A stretch of DNA of 64,000 nucleotides from Deefgea chitinilytica (GCF_016881405.1 NZ_WOFE01000001.1:1054001-1118000), one strand, 5' to 3'; shown: positions 46,435 through 55,062, counted from the first letter of the stretch. Numbers and translations: made by a program. Notes: a model not told the origin generated them from the sequence alone.

Positions 46435-47460
46435 TTAGAGCTTCCTTAATTGTTCGTCTAACCAGTCAGCCAGATTCGGTTCAATCTGTGCGGCCACTGG
46501 CAAAACCCAGATTCTATCACCGTCTGCGCCCAAATTTAAGGCAGAAAGCTTCACCGCGTCTTTTTCGGTCACGATGATCGCGCCGCTGGCGGGTAAATCC
46601 TGCACTGAAAAGGCATGATGATCCGGCATCGCCTGCTCAGCAAAGCGAAAACCCAAATCACGCAAGGTCGCAAAAAAGCGCGCTGGATTACCGATACCGG
46701 GCATCGCGGTCAGCGTTTCGCCAGCAAAATCGATGGCAGTGCGCTGCACATTCGGATGCGTTAATTGATAACACGCTTGCGCTTGCAAACTCAATGCGTA
46801 TTGCGGAGGGTATTGCTCGCCAAGCCAATCCAAACAATGGTTACCATTTAATACAATCGCGTCGACTGTTTTGAGTCTGGCGCGCGCTTCGCGCAGCGGC
46901 CCTGCGGGCAAGCGTAAACCATTTCCTAAACCGCGTGCGCCGTCGATCACACACAACTCCAAATCCCGCGCTAAAGCGTAATGCTGCAAACCATCGTCAC
47001 ACAGAAGCACGTTGACGCTCGGATGTGCCGCCAATAACGCCTGCCCCGCGACTGCACGCTGCCGCGCAACAAACACCGGAACGCCAGTCCCCCGTGCCAA
47101 CAGCAGCGGCTCATCCCCAACCTCCGCGGGGTTACTGTGAGGGGTAACCTCTTGTGGCGAATCTTTATCAATTTCTGTACGCGCATACCCACGAGAAACA
47201 ATACCGACGTTCCAGCCGAGCTGGGTGAGTTCCTGCGCCAAATACACTGTTAATGGCGTTTTGCCTGTACCACCAACGGTGATATTGCCGACGACGATGA
47301 CGGGGACAGGGAGTTTGATGGTCGGTTTAATTTTGCTGCGGTAGAGCAGTTTGTTCAGGTTGGCGAGTAGCGCAAACAGCATTGACAGCGGCCACAGCAA
47401 AATCGCCCAGATTGAAAGGCGCTTGTACCAGATGCGGTTGAGGAAGGATTCAATATTCAT
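46435..47460 (-). CDS. lpxK: Tetraacyldisaccharide 4'-kinase
   Basis: Inner-membrane kinase that completes lipid IVA. Seen: an N-terminal membrane anchor (IWAILLWPLSMLFALLANLN), P-loop VVGNITVGGTGKTPLTVYLA, GIVSRGYART, VGDEPLLLARGTGVPVFV, VLLCDDGLQHYALARDLEL and HHAFSVQDLP. 341 residues. It begins the lpxK-ycaR-kdsB run without gaps. msbA, which often precedes lpxK, is not here: upstream is a 458-bp repeat-rich space. exbB and exbD, also common neighbours of lpxK in betaproteobacteria, lie beyond an inserted orphan gene. Confidence 0.96.
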   Translation of the reverse strand: MNIESFLNRIWYKRLSIWAILLWPLSMLFALLANLNKLLYRSKIKPTIKLPVPVIVVGNITVGGTGKTPLTVYLAQELTQLGWNVGIVSRGYARTEIDKDSPQEVTPHSNPAEVGDEPLLLARGTGVPVFVARQRAVAGQALLAAHPSVNVLLCDDGLQHYALARDLELCVIDGARGLGNGLRLPAGPLREARARLKTVDAIVLNGNHCLDWLGEQYPPQYALSLQAQACYQLTHPNVQRTAIDFAGETLTAMPGIGNPARFFATLRDLGFRFAEQAMPDHHAFSVQDLPASGAIIVTEKDAVKLSALNLGADGDRIWVLPVAAQIEPNLADWLDEQLRKL

Positions 47461-47918
47461 GGGTTAATCATCGTAGGGTGTGAAAATCCCGCAGGGATTT
47501 GCACACCAGAATATGCTTTAGCGTTCTTATTCACATTGTCGCGCTCATGCCGCGCGGCACTGACTTTCTTTGCTTCGCCAAAGAAAGTCAGCAAAGAAAG
47601 GCGACCCGAGACGAACCCGGCTCCGCCGTTCCCTCTCTCATCGTGAGCCAAACGATAATACTGTTTGTCTCTCTCCTCGCTCGGTGTTCGTTTTAACGGG
47701 ATATCAAGCTCCTGATCAACGATCAAGAAACAAATCAGATGTATTGCTAGCTAAGCATTAATAATAAAAGCGTAAAAGCAAATACATCACGACCGTAGGG
47801 TGTGAAAATCCCACGGGGATTTGCGCACCAAATGCGATGAAATGAGCATCGAGATAATCATGCATCACCGAATCCGCGTGCGCAAATAAAGCCTTGCGCA
47901 CCCTACAAGGCTTACAAA
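47461..47918. repeat. Repeat-filled intergenic region upstream of lpxK
   Basis: Without a convincing gene; a TTG-initiated 89-codon frame across it is a by-product of the repeats. It contains two copies of a hairpin GGTGTGAAAATCCC-n3-GGGATTTGCACACC (47477-47507 and 47799-47829), a related stem GTGCGCAA / TTGCGCAC with CACCCTAC flank (47878-47906), and a perfect 12-bp inverted repeat TGACTTTCTTTG / CAAAGAAAGTCA with loop CTTCGC (47561-47590). These look like REP-type dispersed palindromes. Confidence 0.7.
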
Positions 47919-48416
47919 TTAAGGGAGTGAATCAAATACTATTTTTGCTTCATATTGATTTTGATATAAGCATTCATAATTCAATCTAACTTCTGCCGCT
48001 GAGAAAAATTTGTCTAATGCAACATAGCCTTGAAAACTAACCTGATGTAATACTAAAAGATCTAATTTTTGTCCAGGACCAAGAAAAGCACTTTCATCAA
48101 GTGAATTCAGACTCCAGTCATTGTCAGCTAGAACCGATATTTTTTGGATTAATTCAATAAGCTCTTTTCCAACAAGTACGCTATCCCCACTCCAATAAAC
48201 GGTTGGTATAAATAACTTAGCGCCCCCCAAACCATGATTGGCAATGCTAATGCGAAACTCACCTCCTATTTTATTAACTTCAAAATCACATAAAGGTTTT
48301 ACCGATAAATGATTATGTTTTCTGGCAAGATCCGCTTGCCAGCAAGTAAGTCCGAGGGAACAAAGAGCAACAAAGGCTGAGCATATTGCAATCCAGTCGG
48401 AGTTTCCTAAAGCCAT
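47919..48416 (-). CDS. Orphan protein with N-terminal membrane anchor
   Basis: Not recognised. Seen: 165 residues, one N-terminal membrane helix (WIAICSAFVALCSLGLTCW) followed by QADLARKHN, a short amphipathic turn, then a soluble beta-rich domain (CDFEVNKIGGEFRISIANHG, YWSGDSVLVGKEL, VRLNYECLYQNQ). Pattern and length recall small anchored proteins with an immunoglobulin-like fold found next to mobile or defence genes, but no motif proves it. Base composition is clearly more A/T-rich than its neighbours. It sits alone between the exbD terminator and the REP-type cluster, in a spot where exbD and lpxK are usually adjacent, so acquisition by transfer is plausible. Confidence 0.6.
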   Translation of the reverse strand: MALGNSDWIAICSAFVALCSLGLTCWQADLARKHNHLSVKPLCDFEVNKIGGEFRISIANHGLGGAKLFIPTVYWSGDSVLVGKELIELIQKISVLADNDWSLNSLDESAFLGPGQKLDLLVLHQVSFQGYVALDKFFSAAEVRLNYECLYQNQYEAKIVFDSLP

Positions 48417-48458
48417 TTAGCATTAGCCCTTTAATAATAAGAACACACAACCAAAAAT

Positions 48459-48484
48459 AAAACGGCGCCTTCAGCGCCGTTTTT
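48459..48484 (-). terminator. Terminator 3' of exbD
   Basis: CGGCGC / GCGCCG stem, loop CTTCA, with four A and five T flanks, 14 bp beyond the exbD stop. It isolates the orphan gene from the exb transcript. Confidence 0.9.
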
Positions 48485-48498
48485 CACATCCATCTAAA

Positions 48499-48924
48499 TC
48501 ACTTCTGCCCAGTCGTCTGGGTCGCAAACGTCAGTTTGCCATATCCTGCCACCCTTGCCGCTTCCATCACGTTCACGACGTTCTGGTGGCTGGTTTGGGC
48601 GTCGGCGCTGATGACGATCATGGGGTCGGCGTTGCTGCCCGCTGCGCGGCGCAGTTGGATGGCGAAGTCGTCGGGGCTACTAAATTGCGCGGGTTCGCCG
48701 TTGATCATAAATTGACCAGCACCTGACACCCCCACCTGAATCGACTGCGGTTGCTCAAGTTGCTTTTCAGCATCTGCCGTTGGTAGATTGATTTTCAGTT
48801 CAGCAAACTTCGAATATGTCGTCGTTGCCATCAGGAAAATCAAAATCACTAACAACACGTCGATCAGCGGAATGAAGTTAATTTCTGGCTCGACACGGCC
48901 ACGACGGCCTTTATTGAATTTCAT
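48499..48924 (-). CDS. exbD: Biopolymer transport protein ExbD
   Basis: Energy-harvesting partner of ExbB that works with TonB at the inner membrane. Seen: cytoplasmic N-terminus MKFNKGRRGRVEPEINFIPL, a single membrane helix with the protonatable Asp in FIPLIDVLLVILIFLMAT, a periplasmic domain with LKINLPTADAEK, and VVNVMEAARVAGYGKLTFAT. 141 residues, standard. TonB is not in the window. An unusually long palindromic element separates it from exbB. Confidence 0.95.
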   Translation of the reverse strand: MKFNKGRRGRVEPEINFIPLIDVLLVILIFLMATTTYSKFAELKINLPTADAEKQLEQPQSIQVGVSGAGQFMINGEPAQFSSPDDFAIQLRRAAGSNADPMIVISADAQTSHQNVVNVMEAARVAGYGKLTFATQTTGQK

Positions 48925-48938
48925 ATTTTTACATCCGC

Positions 48939-49084
48939 AAAGAGCGTTTTTTAAAGTAGCGAGCGCCCGTCAGAGTAGGGAGCCCGGAGCGCAGGAACCG
49001 GAATGTACACAAAGTACATGAGGATTCCGAGCACCGCGCGACCCGCTATCACGGGATGCGCAGCACTTTAAAACACGCTCTTTT
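48939..49084. repeat. Long palindromic element between exbB and exbD
   Basis: Outer arms AAAGAGCGTTTTTTAAAGT (from 48940) and its near-perfect complement ending at 49083 (one mismatch) enclose two further complementary blocks and a central GGAATGTAC...GTACATGAGGATTCC. Overall about 145 bp that folds on itself. It overlaps the exbB stop codon. Confidence 0.75.
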
Positions 49085-49691
49085 AGTGGCGTTCGCCGTG
49101 GACGATTTCGACGAGTTTGATCGCTTGCTGCTCCATTTCGACGATAAAGTCATCCACTTTACTGACGAAAAAGCGATAAAACATCAAAGCAGGCACCGCC
49201 ACCATAATACCGAAAGCGGTGTTATACAGCGCAATCGAAATACCATGCGCCAATGCCGCAGGATTGCCCGCGCCCGTTGGGGCTTGTGAGCCAAAAATTT
49301 CAATCATACCGATCACAGTACCAAACAAGCCCAGTAGCGGCGTCACCGCAGCCAGCGTACCAAGCGTCGATAAATAGCGATTCAAATCATGCGCGACAGC
49401 GCTGCCGGTTTCTTCAATCGATTCTTTCATGATTTCACGTGAGCTTTTCACGTTTTTTAAACCCGCTGCCAACACCCGACCAAGCGGGCTCGAAGCCGAC
49501 AATTTAGTCAATGAATCAGCGGTGACGCCTTGGCTGCGATACTCTTGCACCACTTTAACCAGCGTGCCTTGTGGCAACACTAAGGATTTACGTAGCGTGA
49601 GTAAACGTTCGATAATAATGGTCACCGTCGCGACAGAAGCAGCGATAATGAGCCAGATTGGCCAGCCAGCGGCCTCGATGATAGCGAGCAT
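49083..49691 (-). CDS. exbB: MotA/TolQ/ExbB proton channel protein
   Basis: Inner-membrane proton channel of the ExbBD motor. Seen: a first membrane helix near the N-terminus (WPIWLIIAASVATVTIIIERLL), a cytoplasmic loop, and two conserved helices with GTLAAVTPLLGLFGTVIGMIEIF and HGISIALYNTAFGIMVAVPALMFY, followed by a Glu-rich tail. The 202-residue form from ATG 49691 is preferred, with AAGG upstream; a TTG at 49727 would add twelve residues. First gene of exbB-exbD, though the two are 158 bp apart instead of the usual few bases. Confidence 0.95.
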   Translation of the reverse strand: MLAIIEAAGWPIWLIIAASVATVTIIIERLLTLRKSLVLPQGTLVKVVQEYRSQGVTADSLTKLSASSPLGRVLAAGLKNVKSSREIMKESIEETGSAVAHDLNRYLSTLGTLAAVTPLLGLFGTVIGMIEIFGSQAPTGAGNPAALAHGISIALYNTAFGIMVAVPALMFYRFFVSKVDDFIVEMEQQAIKLVEIVHGERH

Positions 49692-50092
49692 AGATAAAAA
49701 CCTTGTGATGATAGTGGACAACAACAAAACCGCGTAACTTTAGCCCGAATCCCGCGCGAGGGGAAGAGCTATAGCGCACAAGTGCGTCCCCCTGCGCAGT
49801 TACAAGACAAGGAAAAGGATAGACTGGCGTAGCGATACACACCAAGCCCCAGATATCATTCAGATTTTTCGGGTTACCCCCAGATCCTGTGGGTAACTTT
49901 GTGGGAAAGTTTCTAAAACCGCAATAAAACTGTGATTTTTACGGCTTTTTTCTAATTTGCTACATTTTTATACAAAATCAACAAAACTATTAAATTCAAA
50001 TACTTAGCACAAAATCATCAACTACAACTTTCGATTATTATGCCAAACGGCAATAAACATGGATTTTGTGGATTATTTAAGGCTCAATTCGC
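49692..50092. promoter_or_regulatory. Divergent promoter region, exbB / xseA, with a dyad
   Basis: 401 bp without a gene. It holds an interrupted palindrome at 49873-49897 (GTTACCC-C-CAG / CTG-T-GGGTAAC with a three-base centre) and an A/T-rich segment upstream of xseA. The dyad could be an operator or a terminator; it does not match a canonical Fur box. AAGG lies ten bases before the xseA GTG. Confidence 0.45.
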
Positions 50093-51454
50093 GTGAATAC
50101 TGATTTGTCAATAGCACAAAGCAATGTAGTTTCTGTCACACAACTGAATAGAAGAGTGCGTACACTACTAGAAACCGGTTTACCGCAACTCTGGGTGGCC
50201 GGTGAAATTTCAAATTTTAAGCGTTACGACTCAGGGCATTGCTACTTCAGTCTGAAAGACGCAGGCGCACAGGTGCGCTGTGTAATGTTTCGCAATCGAG
50301 CCGGACTACTCGATTTTCAACCGCGCGAAGGGCTGCAAGTTGAAGCGCGCGTCGTGGTGACTTTGTACGAGGCGCGCGGCGATTTTCAGCTTACCGTCGA
50401 GGCGATGCGCCCTGCGGGACTTGGCGCATTGTTTGAACGCTTTGAAGCATTAAAAAAGCAACTGGCTGCGGAAGGCCTGTTCGATCAAGACAATAAACGC
50501 CCGCTACCGAAATACCCTAAGGCCATCGGCATTGTCACCTCTCCCGCTGCTGCAGCCTTGCGCGATGTTTTAGCCACATTAGCGCGCCGCACGCCGAACA
50601 CGCCGATTATTTTGTACCCTACTGCCGTACAGGGTTTGGACGCCGCACCGCAAATTGCCAAAGCGATTCGTATCGCCAGCGAGCGAGATGAAGTTGATGT
50701 GCTGATTGTCTGCCGTGGCGGCGGCAGCTTGGAAGATCTGTGGTCGTTTAATGAAGAAATCGTCGCCCGCGCGATTGCCGCCTGTAATATGCCGGTAGTG
50801 AGTGGCGTCGGCCACGAAACTGACTTTACGATTAGCGATTTTGCCGCCGACCTGCGCGCGCCGACCCCCACCGCCGCAGCGGAACTCGTCAGCCCGAATC
50901 GGCAAGAATTACTCAATTTGCTGCATCATCAGCAACAACGTTTGGTGCGCGCTTTCGAGCGCGACATACATAATAAGATGCTGCAACTGGATCAACTTGG
51001 CCGCCGCTTGCAGCATCCAGGACAAAAGCTCGCGAGACAAGCAGAACAATTGCAGTATTTACGTCAGCGCCTGCAGCACAGCTTTAAGCTACAACTCCAG
51101 CAACGCAGTCAAAAACTACTGCGCTTATCGATGAGTTTGGCGCATCAGCAGCCCAATTTCGAACGGAATCGCCAACAGCTATCGCAACTGCAAATCCGCC
51201 TGCAACGTGCCATGCAGCGGCAAATCGAAATGAAACGGCAGCAGATTGAACAGGCCGCACTCAAACTAGAACCTTGGAATCCGCAAGCCGTGCTGGCGCG
51301 TGGCTATGCCTTGGTTAGCCGCAGCGACGGCGGCCTAGTACGCCAAGCCACCGCAGTACGCGCCGGTGAAGTCTTGGCGGTGCAGTTTGCCGATGGCAAC
51401 ATCACCGTCAACGTCAGCCAAGGCGTGCAGCAACAACATGAGCTGCCGATTTAA
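50093..51454 (+). CDS. xseA: Exodeoxyribonuclease VII large subunit
   Basis: Single-strand exonuclease subunit used in repair. Seen: an OB-fold N-terminal domain (residues 10-105, VTQLNRRVRTLLETGLPQLWVAGEISNF split over two strands, HCYFSLKDAGAQVRCVMFR), the catalytic domain with PKAIGIVTSPAAAALRDVL, VCRGGGSLEDLWSFNEEIVARAI, VVSGVGHETDFTISDFAADL and RAPTPTAAAELVSP, a Gln-rich coiled coil (about 275-395), and the C-terminal VLARGYALVSR. The GTG at 50093 starts the protein; no in-frame ATG gives the conserved N-terminus. 453 residues. The small subunit xseB is not adjacent. Confidence 0.95.
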   Translation: MNTDLSIAQSNVVSVTQLNRRVRTLLETGLPQLWVAGEISNFKRYDSGHCYFSLKDAGAQVRCVMFRNRAGLLDFQPREGLQVEARVVVTLYEARGDFQLTVEAMRPAGLGALFERFEALKKQLAAEGLFDQDNKRPLPKYPKAIGIVTSPAAAALRDVLATLARRTPNTPIILYPTAVQGLDAAPQIAKAIRIASERDEVDVLIVCRGGGSLEDLWSFNEEIVARAIAACNMPVVSGVGHETDFTISDFAADLRAPTPTAAAELVSPNRQELLNLLHHQQQRLVRAFERDIHNKMLQLDQLGRRLQHPGQKLARQAEQLQYLRQRLQHSFKLQLQQRSQKLLRLSMSLAHQQPNFERNRQQLSQLQIRLQRAMQRQIEMKRQQIEQAALKLEPWNPQAVLARGYALVSRSDGGLVRQATAVRAGEVLAVQFADGNITVNVSQGVQQQHELPI

Positions 51455-51837
51455 ACCAGTGAACGGCAGCTCCCCTCATCAGTCGGGCAAGGCTGCGCCA
51501 CTTAGCCGCGCTCGACCAACAAGCGTAACTTAAGCGACTAGCAAGCCATGAGCTGATCGATCATTTTTACCAGTGGGTATACAGGCAAAAGCTAACTAAA
51601 CCAATAAATGCAAAGAAATACCAGCAGAAGAACTACGGTAACACCACCGAGAAATAGCTGTATTTTCGCAAGCACCCCCAAGGCGAGTCATTCAGCATAT
51701 CAACGAAGCCACACGCAAAAGGCAAAAAAAACCAGTTTTTTTTCGATGGTTAGCGCAACTTTACTCGATTGTTAGCCAGCACCAGACGACATACAATTGA
51801 AAGCATATTGAAAACAAAATCCAAAGTGAGCGCAAAA
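51455..51837. other. Intergenic stretch 3' of xseA
   Basis: 383 bp without a recognisable gene, RNA or repeat on the plus strand. A run of eight T after an A-rich block near 51725-51741 may act as a weak terminator. On the minus strand a 27-codon frame (51592-51675, GTG start) encodes almost only a membrane helix (LFLGGVTVVLLLVFLCIYWF); it is listed as an observation, not as a gene. Confidence 0.4.
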
Positions 51838-52134
51838 ATGCCTAAATACCAATTCTTCAAATCAGAACACGACCATCAGCACCAATGGCTCGATATGGCC
51901 GATGGCGCATTTCTATTGCGCAAAGAACAATTACTGAGCCGCGGATTCGAAGTCATTGGCGACACCATTTACGCCGACAGCGAACAAGAAGCCATCGCGA
52001 AATTTAATAGCGGCATGATGTATCCATTAAAGGAATACAATGTATCGACACCGAGCGGTGGATTATTTTATGCGGTCAAAAGCTTGCTTGAAATACTCTA
52101 TCAGCGTTTAAGTCGACCGAATAAGCAACGATAA
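51838..52134 (+). CDS. Small soluble protein of unknown function
   Basis: 98 residues, MPKYQFFKSEHDHQHQWLDM at the start, then GAFLLRKEQLLSRGFEVIGD, YADSEQEAIAKFNSGMMYPL and a C-terminal helix AVKSLLEILYQRLSR. No signal, membrane helix or metal motif beyond a His cluster near residue 11. The middle resembles the short alpha/beta segments of proteins that read an environmental value, but I recognise no family. The ATG at 51838 has AGTGAG upstream and gives a compact protein, while a longer frame from 51769 begins with basic, unlikely residues. It stands alone ahead of the chitinase regulatory region. Confidence 0.65.
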   Translation: MPKYQFFKSEHDHQHQWLDMADGAFLLRKEQLLSRGFEVIGDTIYADSEQEAIAKFNSGMMYPLKEYNVSTPSGGLFYAVKSLLEILYQRLSRPNKQR

Positions 52135-52854
52135 GCAACCATCCCTCACACAAAAACCAATTAGGTATATTGCAGCAATCATTATTTTTATTCAGGTAGC
52201 GCAATATACCCGCCCAACCAAAAAAACCTCGCACTAAACTCTATGCGCAAACTGATTACTCACTACTGCCCACATTAGGATCTATTGAAGTTTAGTTTGT
52301 GGATCAGGCATACACTCCGCAATCCACCACAAACAGCACACTGCACAATCAAGCAGCAGCGCCCGATGGCGCACTTATTACCGCTCAGAACAAGCAATCT
52401 CAGATACGACTTGCCACTGATAGCGAGTCTCTCCTAGCGGCTGCCAATGCAACTAGGCAACTGGTATTAACCCGTACCTTATTCATTGGAAACGCAATCC
52501 TATTTCAATGATGAAATAAAGTTCCCCAAAATTTAAAAATATTTTTCCTACACGATAGGCATTTAACAAAAAAACCAACAATACCAGTTAAAACTGTAGT
52601 CGATCTCACTACAAAAACTTACGCCTAAAATACAAAAAACCAAAATCCAAAGCAACAAACAAAATAACCATATGATTTTATTGAAATATATAAAAAAAAC
52701 AAAAATATTTGACAATCCAGAAGCGACTCAGCAACACTCGTAGTGCGCCAGAAAAATTACGTAGTGAAAAAACACTGGCCACCAGCGGATGCCAAGCCAA
52801 GCACAAGTGGTATTAGCATCTAACACCAAAATATGGATGAGAGGAAATACAATA
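52135..52854. other. Long A/T-rich region upstream of the chitinase gene
   Basis: 720 bp without a convincing gene; a GTG-started 70-codon frame at 52299 lacks a ribosome site and homologous look. A TTGACA hexamer at 52709-52714 is the best -35 match, but no good -10 follows. The length suggests a complex control region for a substrate-induced chitinase. Confidence 0.4.
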
Positions 52855-54903
52855 ATGAATTTTCGTTTAGCCGCAATCCCCGCAGCAATGGCCTTCGTCA
52901 CGGTCAGCGCTTTTGCTGCCACGGCATGGAACAGCGCCACCGTTTATACTGGCGGCGAGGTCGTAACTTATGCTGGCAAAGATTACAAAGCCAAATGGTG
53001 GACACAAGGCAATGTGCCCGGCGCAGATCAATGGGGGCCTTGGGAATTAGTTGCTAGTACAGCAACAGCTGTTCCAACCGTTGCACCAACAGCCGCTCCA
53101 ACGACAGCACCTACAGCTGCACCAACGACAGCACCGACATTGGCACCCACAGTCGCACCAACGACAACGCCGGGCAACTGCACCTATGCAGCATGGAATA
53201 GCAGCACAGCTTACAATGGCGGCGCACTGGTTTCTTCCAATGGCCATAACTACAAAGCGAGCTGGTGGACACAAGGCGATGAGCCTTCTGTCAATACTGG
53301 ATCGGGCAAACCTTGGGTTGATTTAGGTGCATGCAATGGCGCAGCAACCCCAACACCAACAGCAAAACCAACAGTAGCTCCAACTGTTGCACCGACTGCG
53401 ACCAGCGCCCCAACCGCGACACCAACTGCAAAACCAACAATTGCACCGACTGTAGCGCCAACAGCAACCACAGCACCGACCGCCACGCCGACAGCGAAAC
53501 CAACAGTTGCTCCAACCGTAGCCCCTACAGCCACCGTAGCACCGACTGCAACGCCAACGACCGCACCGACGATCGCTCCAACGGTTGCACCAACAACAAT
53601 GCCAACCGTCACACCTGCGCCAGTCGGCAGCCGTGAAGTGGGCTCATACTTCACGCAGTGGGGCGTGTACGACAGCGCGTTCTTTGCCAAAGCCGTACAA
53701 GACAGTGGTGCAGCTGCAAAACTCACCTTCATCAATTACGCATTTGGCAATATCTACAAGCAAGCCGATGGCACCATCAAGTGTGATAGCGGCATCAACA
53801 AAGCCAACGACGGCAACACTGCAGGCGACGGTGGCGATGCATGGGCTGACTACCAAATGGATTACGCAGCCAAAGACTCAGTCGATGGCGTAGCTGACAC
53901 ATGGGAAAGCCCACTCAAAGGCAACTTTAACCAGCTGAAAAAACTCAAAGCCAAAAACCCGAATCTGAAAGTCTTCATTTCATTGGGTGGCTGGACTTGG
54001 TCTCGCTTCTTCTCGACCGCAGCAGCAACCGATGCCAACCGCAAAGCGCTGGTGGCTTCGTGTATCGACGTTTACCTCAAAGGTAACCTGAAAAAATCAG
54101 GTGGCGATCCAGCCGGTGGCGCGGGTGCAGCAGCCGGCGTATTTGACGGTATCGATATCGATTGGGAATACCCAGGCGTACAAGGGATTGGCAACAATGT
54201 GGTTGACCCAGTCAACGACAAACACAATCTGACCTTGTTGATGGCCGAGTTCCGCAAACAACTTGATGCTTATGGCGCAACACAAGGTGGCAAACACTAC
54301 TACCTCACTGCAGCCATTGGCGCTGGTAGTGAAAAAATCGACCAAACCGAACCAGCTGAATACAGTAAATCGATGGATTGGGTCAATGTGATGACCTATG
54401 ACTTCCATGGCGATTGGGACGACACGACCAACTTCCATTCTCACCTGTACCCAGATCCAGCTGATCCAACCGTTGGCGTTGCCCGTACTTACAACATCAA
54501 CGACGCACTAACCAAACTGATTGCGAATGGCATGCCACGTGACAAAATCACTTTAGGCATCCCGTACTATGGTCGTGGTTTCGGTGGCGTGAGCAGCGTT
54601 AATGATGGCTTGTACCAAAAGAAAACGCGTGCAGCGGGCAAAGTTGGTGTACAGACTGAAGCAGGTTACGGCGATTACAAAGCATTGAAAGACGCTGCTG
54701 GCGTGCGTAAATACCACCCAGTCACTAAGCAACTCTACCTCTACACCACAACAGGTGACTGGTGGAGCTATGACGACGTCACTACGATTCGCCTGAAGAA
54801 CGATTATGTCAAAGCCCAAGGCTTGCGCGGCAATTTCAGCTGGGCGCTCGATGGCGATGACGCCAATGCAACGCTCACCAAAGCGATGGCAGAAGTGAAG
54901 TAA
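52855..54903 (+). CDS. Secreted GH18 chitinase with two CBM5/12 domains
   Basis: Extracellular endo- or processive chitinase (682 residues). Seen: signal peptide (1-21, cleavage AFA/ATA), a first CBM5/12 at about 22-66 with WNSATVYTGGEVVTYAGKDY and KWWTQGNVPG, a Pro/Thr/Ala linker, a second CBM5/12 at about 112-160 (YNGGALVSSNGHNYKASWWT), a linker of four near-identical 22-residue Pro-Thr-Ala units (about 166-253), and a family 18 barrel from 260 to the end with VFISLGGWTWS, the catalytic DGIDIDWEYPG (Glu438), VNVMTYDFHGDWD and GIPYYGRGF. The ATG at 52855 follows AGAGGA. A strong terminator follows. It is monocistronic. Confidence 0.95.
   Translation: MNFRLAAIPAAMAFVTVSAFAATAWNSATVYTGGEVVTYAGKDYKAKWWTQGNVPGADQWGPWELVASTATAVPTVAPTAAPTTAPTAAPTTAPTLAPTVAPTTTPGNCTYAAWNSSTAYNGGALVSSNGHNYKASWWTQGDEPSVNTGSGKPWVDLGACNGAATPTPTAKPTVAPTVAPTATSAPTATPTAKPTIAPTVAPTATTAPTATPTAKPTVAPTVAPTATVAPTATPTTAPTIAPTVAPTTMPTVTPAPVGSREVGSYFTQWGVYDSAFFAKAVQDSGAAAKLTFINYAFGNIYKQADGTIKCDSGINKANDGNTAGDGGDAWADYQMDYAAKDSVDGVADTWESPLKGNFNQLKKLKAKNPNLKVFISLGGWTWSRFFSTAAATDANRKALVASCIDVYLKGNLKKSGGDPAGGAGAAAGVFDGIDIDWEYPGVQGIGNNVVDPVNDKHNLTLLMAEFRKQLDAYGATQGGKHYYLTAAIGAGSEKIDQTEPAEYSKSMDWVNVMTYDFHGDWDDTTNFHSHLYPDPADPTVGVARTYNINDALTKLIANGMPRDKITLGIPYYGRGFGGVSSVNDGLYQKKTRAAGKVGVQTEAGYGDYKALKDAAGVRKYHPVTKQLYLYTTTGDWWSYDDVTTIRLKNDYVKAQGLRGNFSWALDGDDANATLTKAMAEVK
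53350..53613 (+). repeat. Tandem 66-bp repeats encoding the chitinase linker
   Basis: Four units of 22 codons reading roughly ATPTAKPTVAPTVAPTATxAPT, the last one degenerate. The in-frame tandem form means unit number can vary. Confidence 0.85.
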
Positions 54904-54941
54904 TTCTCAACTAAAAGCGGCTCACAAAGCCAACCCTAACC

Positions 54942-54969
54942 AAAGCCACCGCACAACGGTGGCTTTTTT
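54942..54969 (+). terminator. Terminator 3' of the chitinase gene
   Basis: GCCACCG / CGGTGGC stem with loop CACAA followed by six T, 41 bp beyond the stop. Confidence 0.9.
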
Positions 54970-55062
54970 CTGTCCTCGCAATTCTTTAAAATCCAGTTTC
55001 AAACTTGAAATAAGCACAAATCACCCCATATCAGAGCGATATCGATGCATTTGTAGGTCAAC

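Noticed and set aside
47457-47726. 89-codon minus-strand frame upstream of lpxK
   Set aside because: TTG start, runs through palindromic repeats, and its product (FVSGRLSLLTFFGEAKKVSA) is a typical translation of an intergenic repeat.
52299-52511. 70-codon GTG frame upstream of the chitinase
   Set aside because: No ribosome site, no recognisable domain, A/T-rich surroundings.
53047-53735. Val/Ala/Gly- or Cys-rich frames opposite the chitinase
   Set aside because: Produced by the Pro-Thr-Ala repeat read in the wrong frame or strand.
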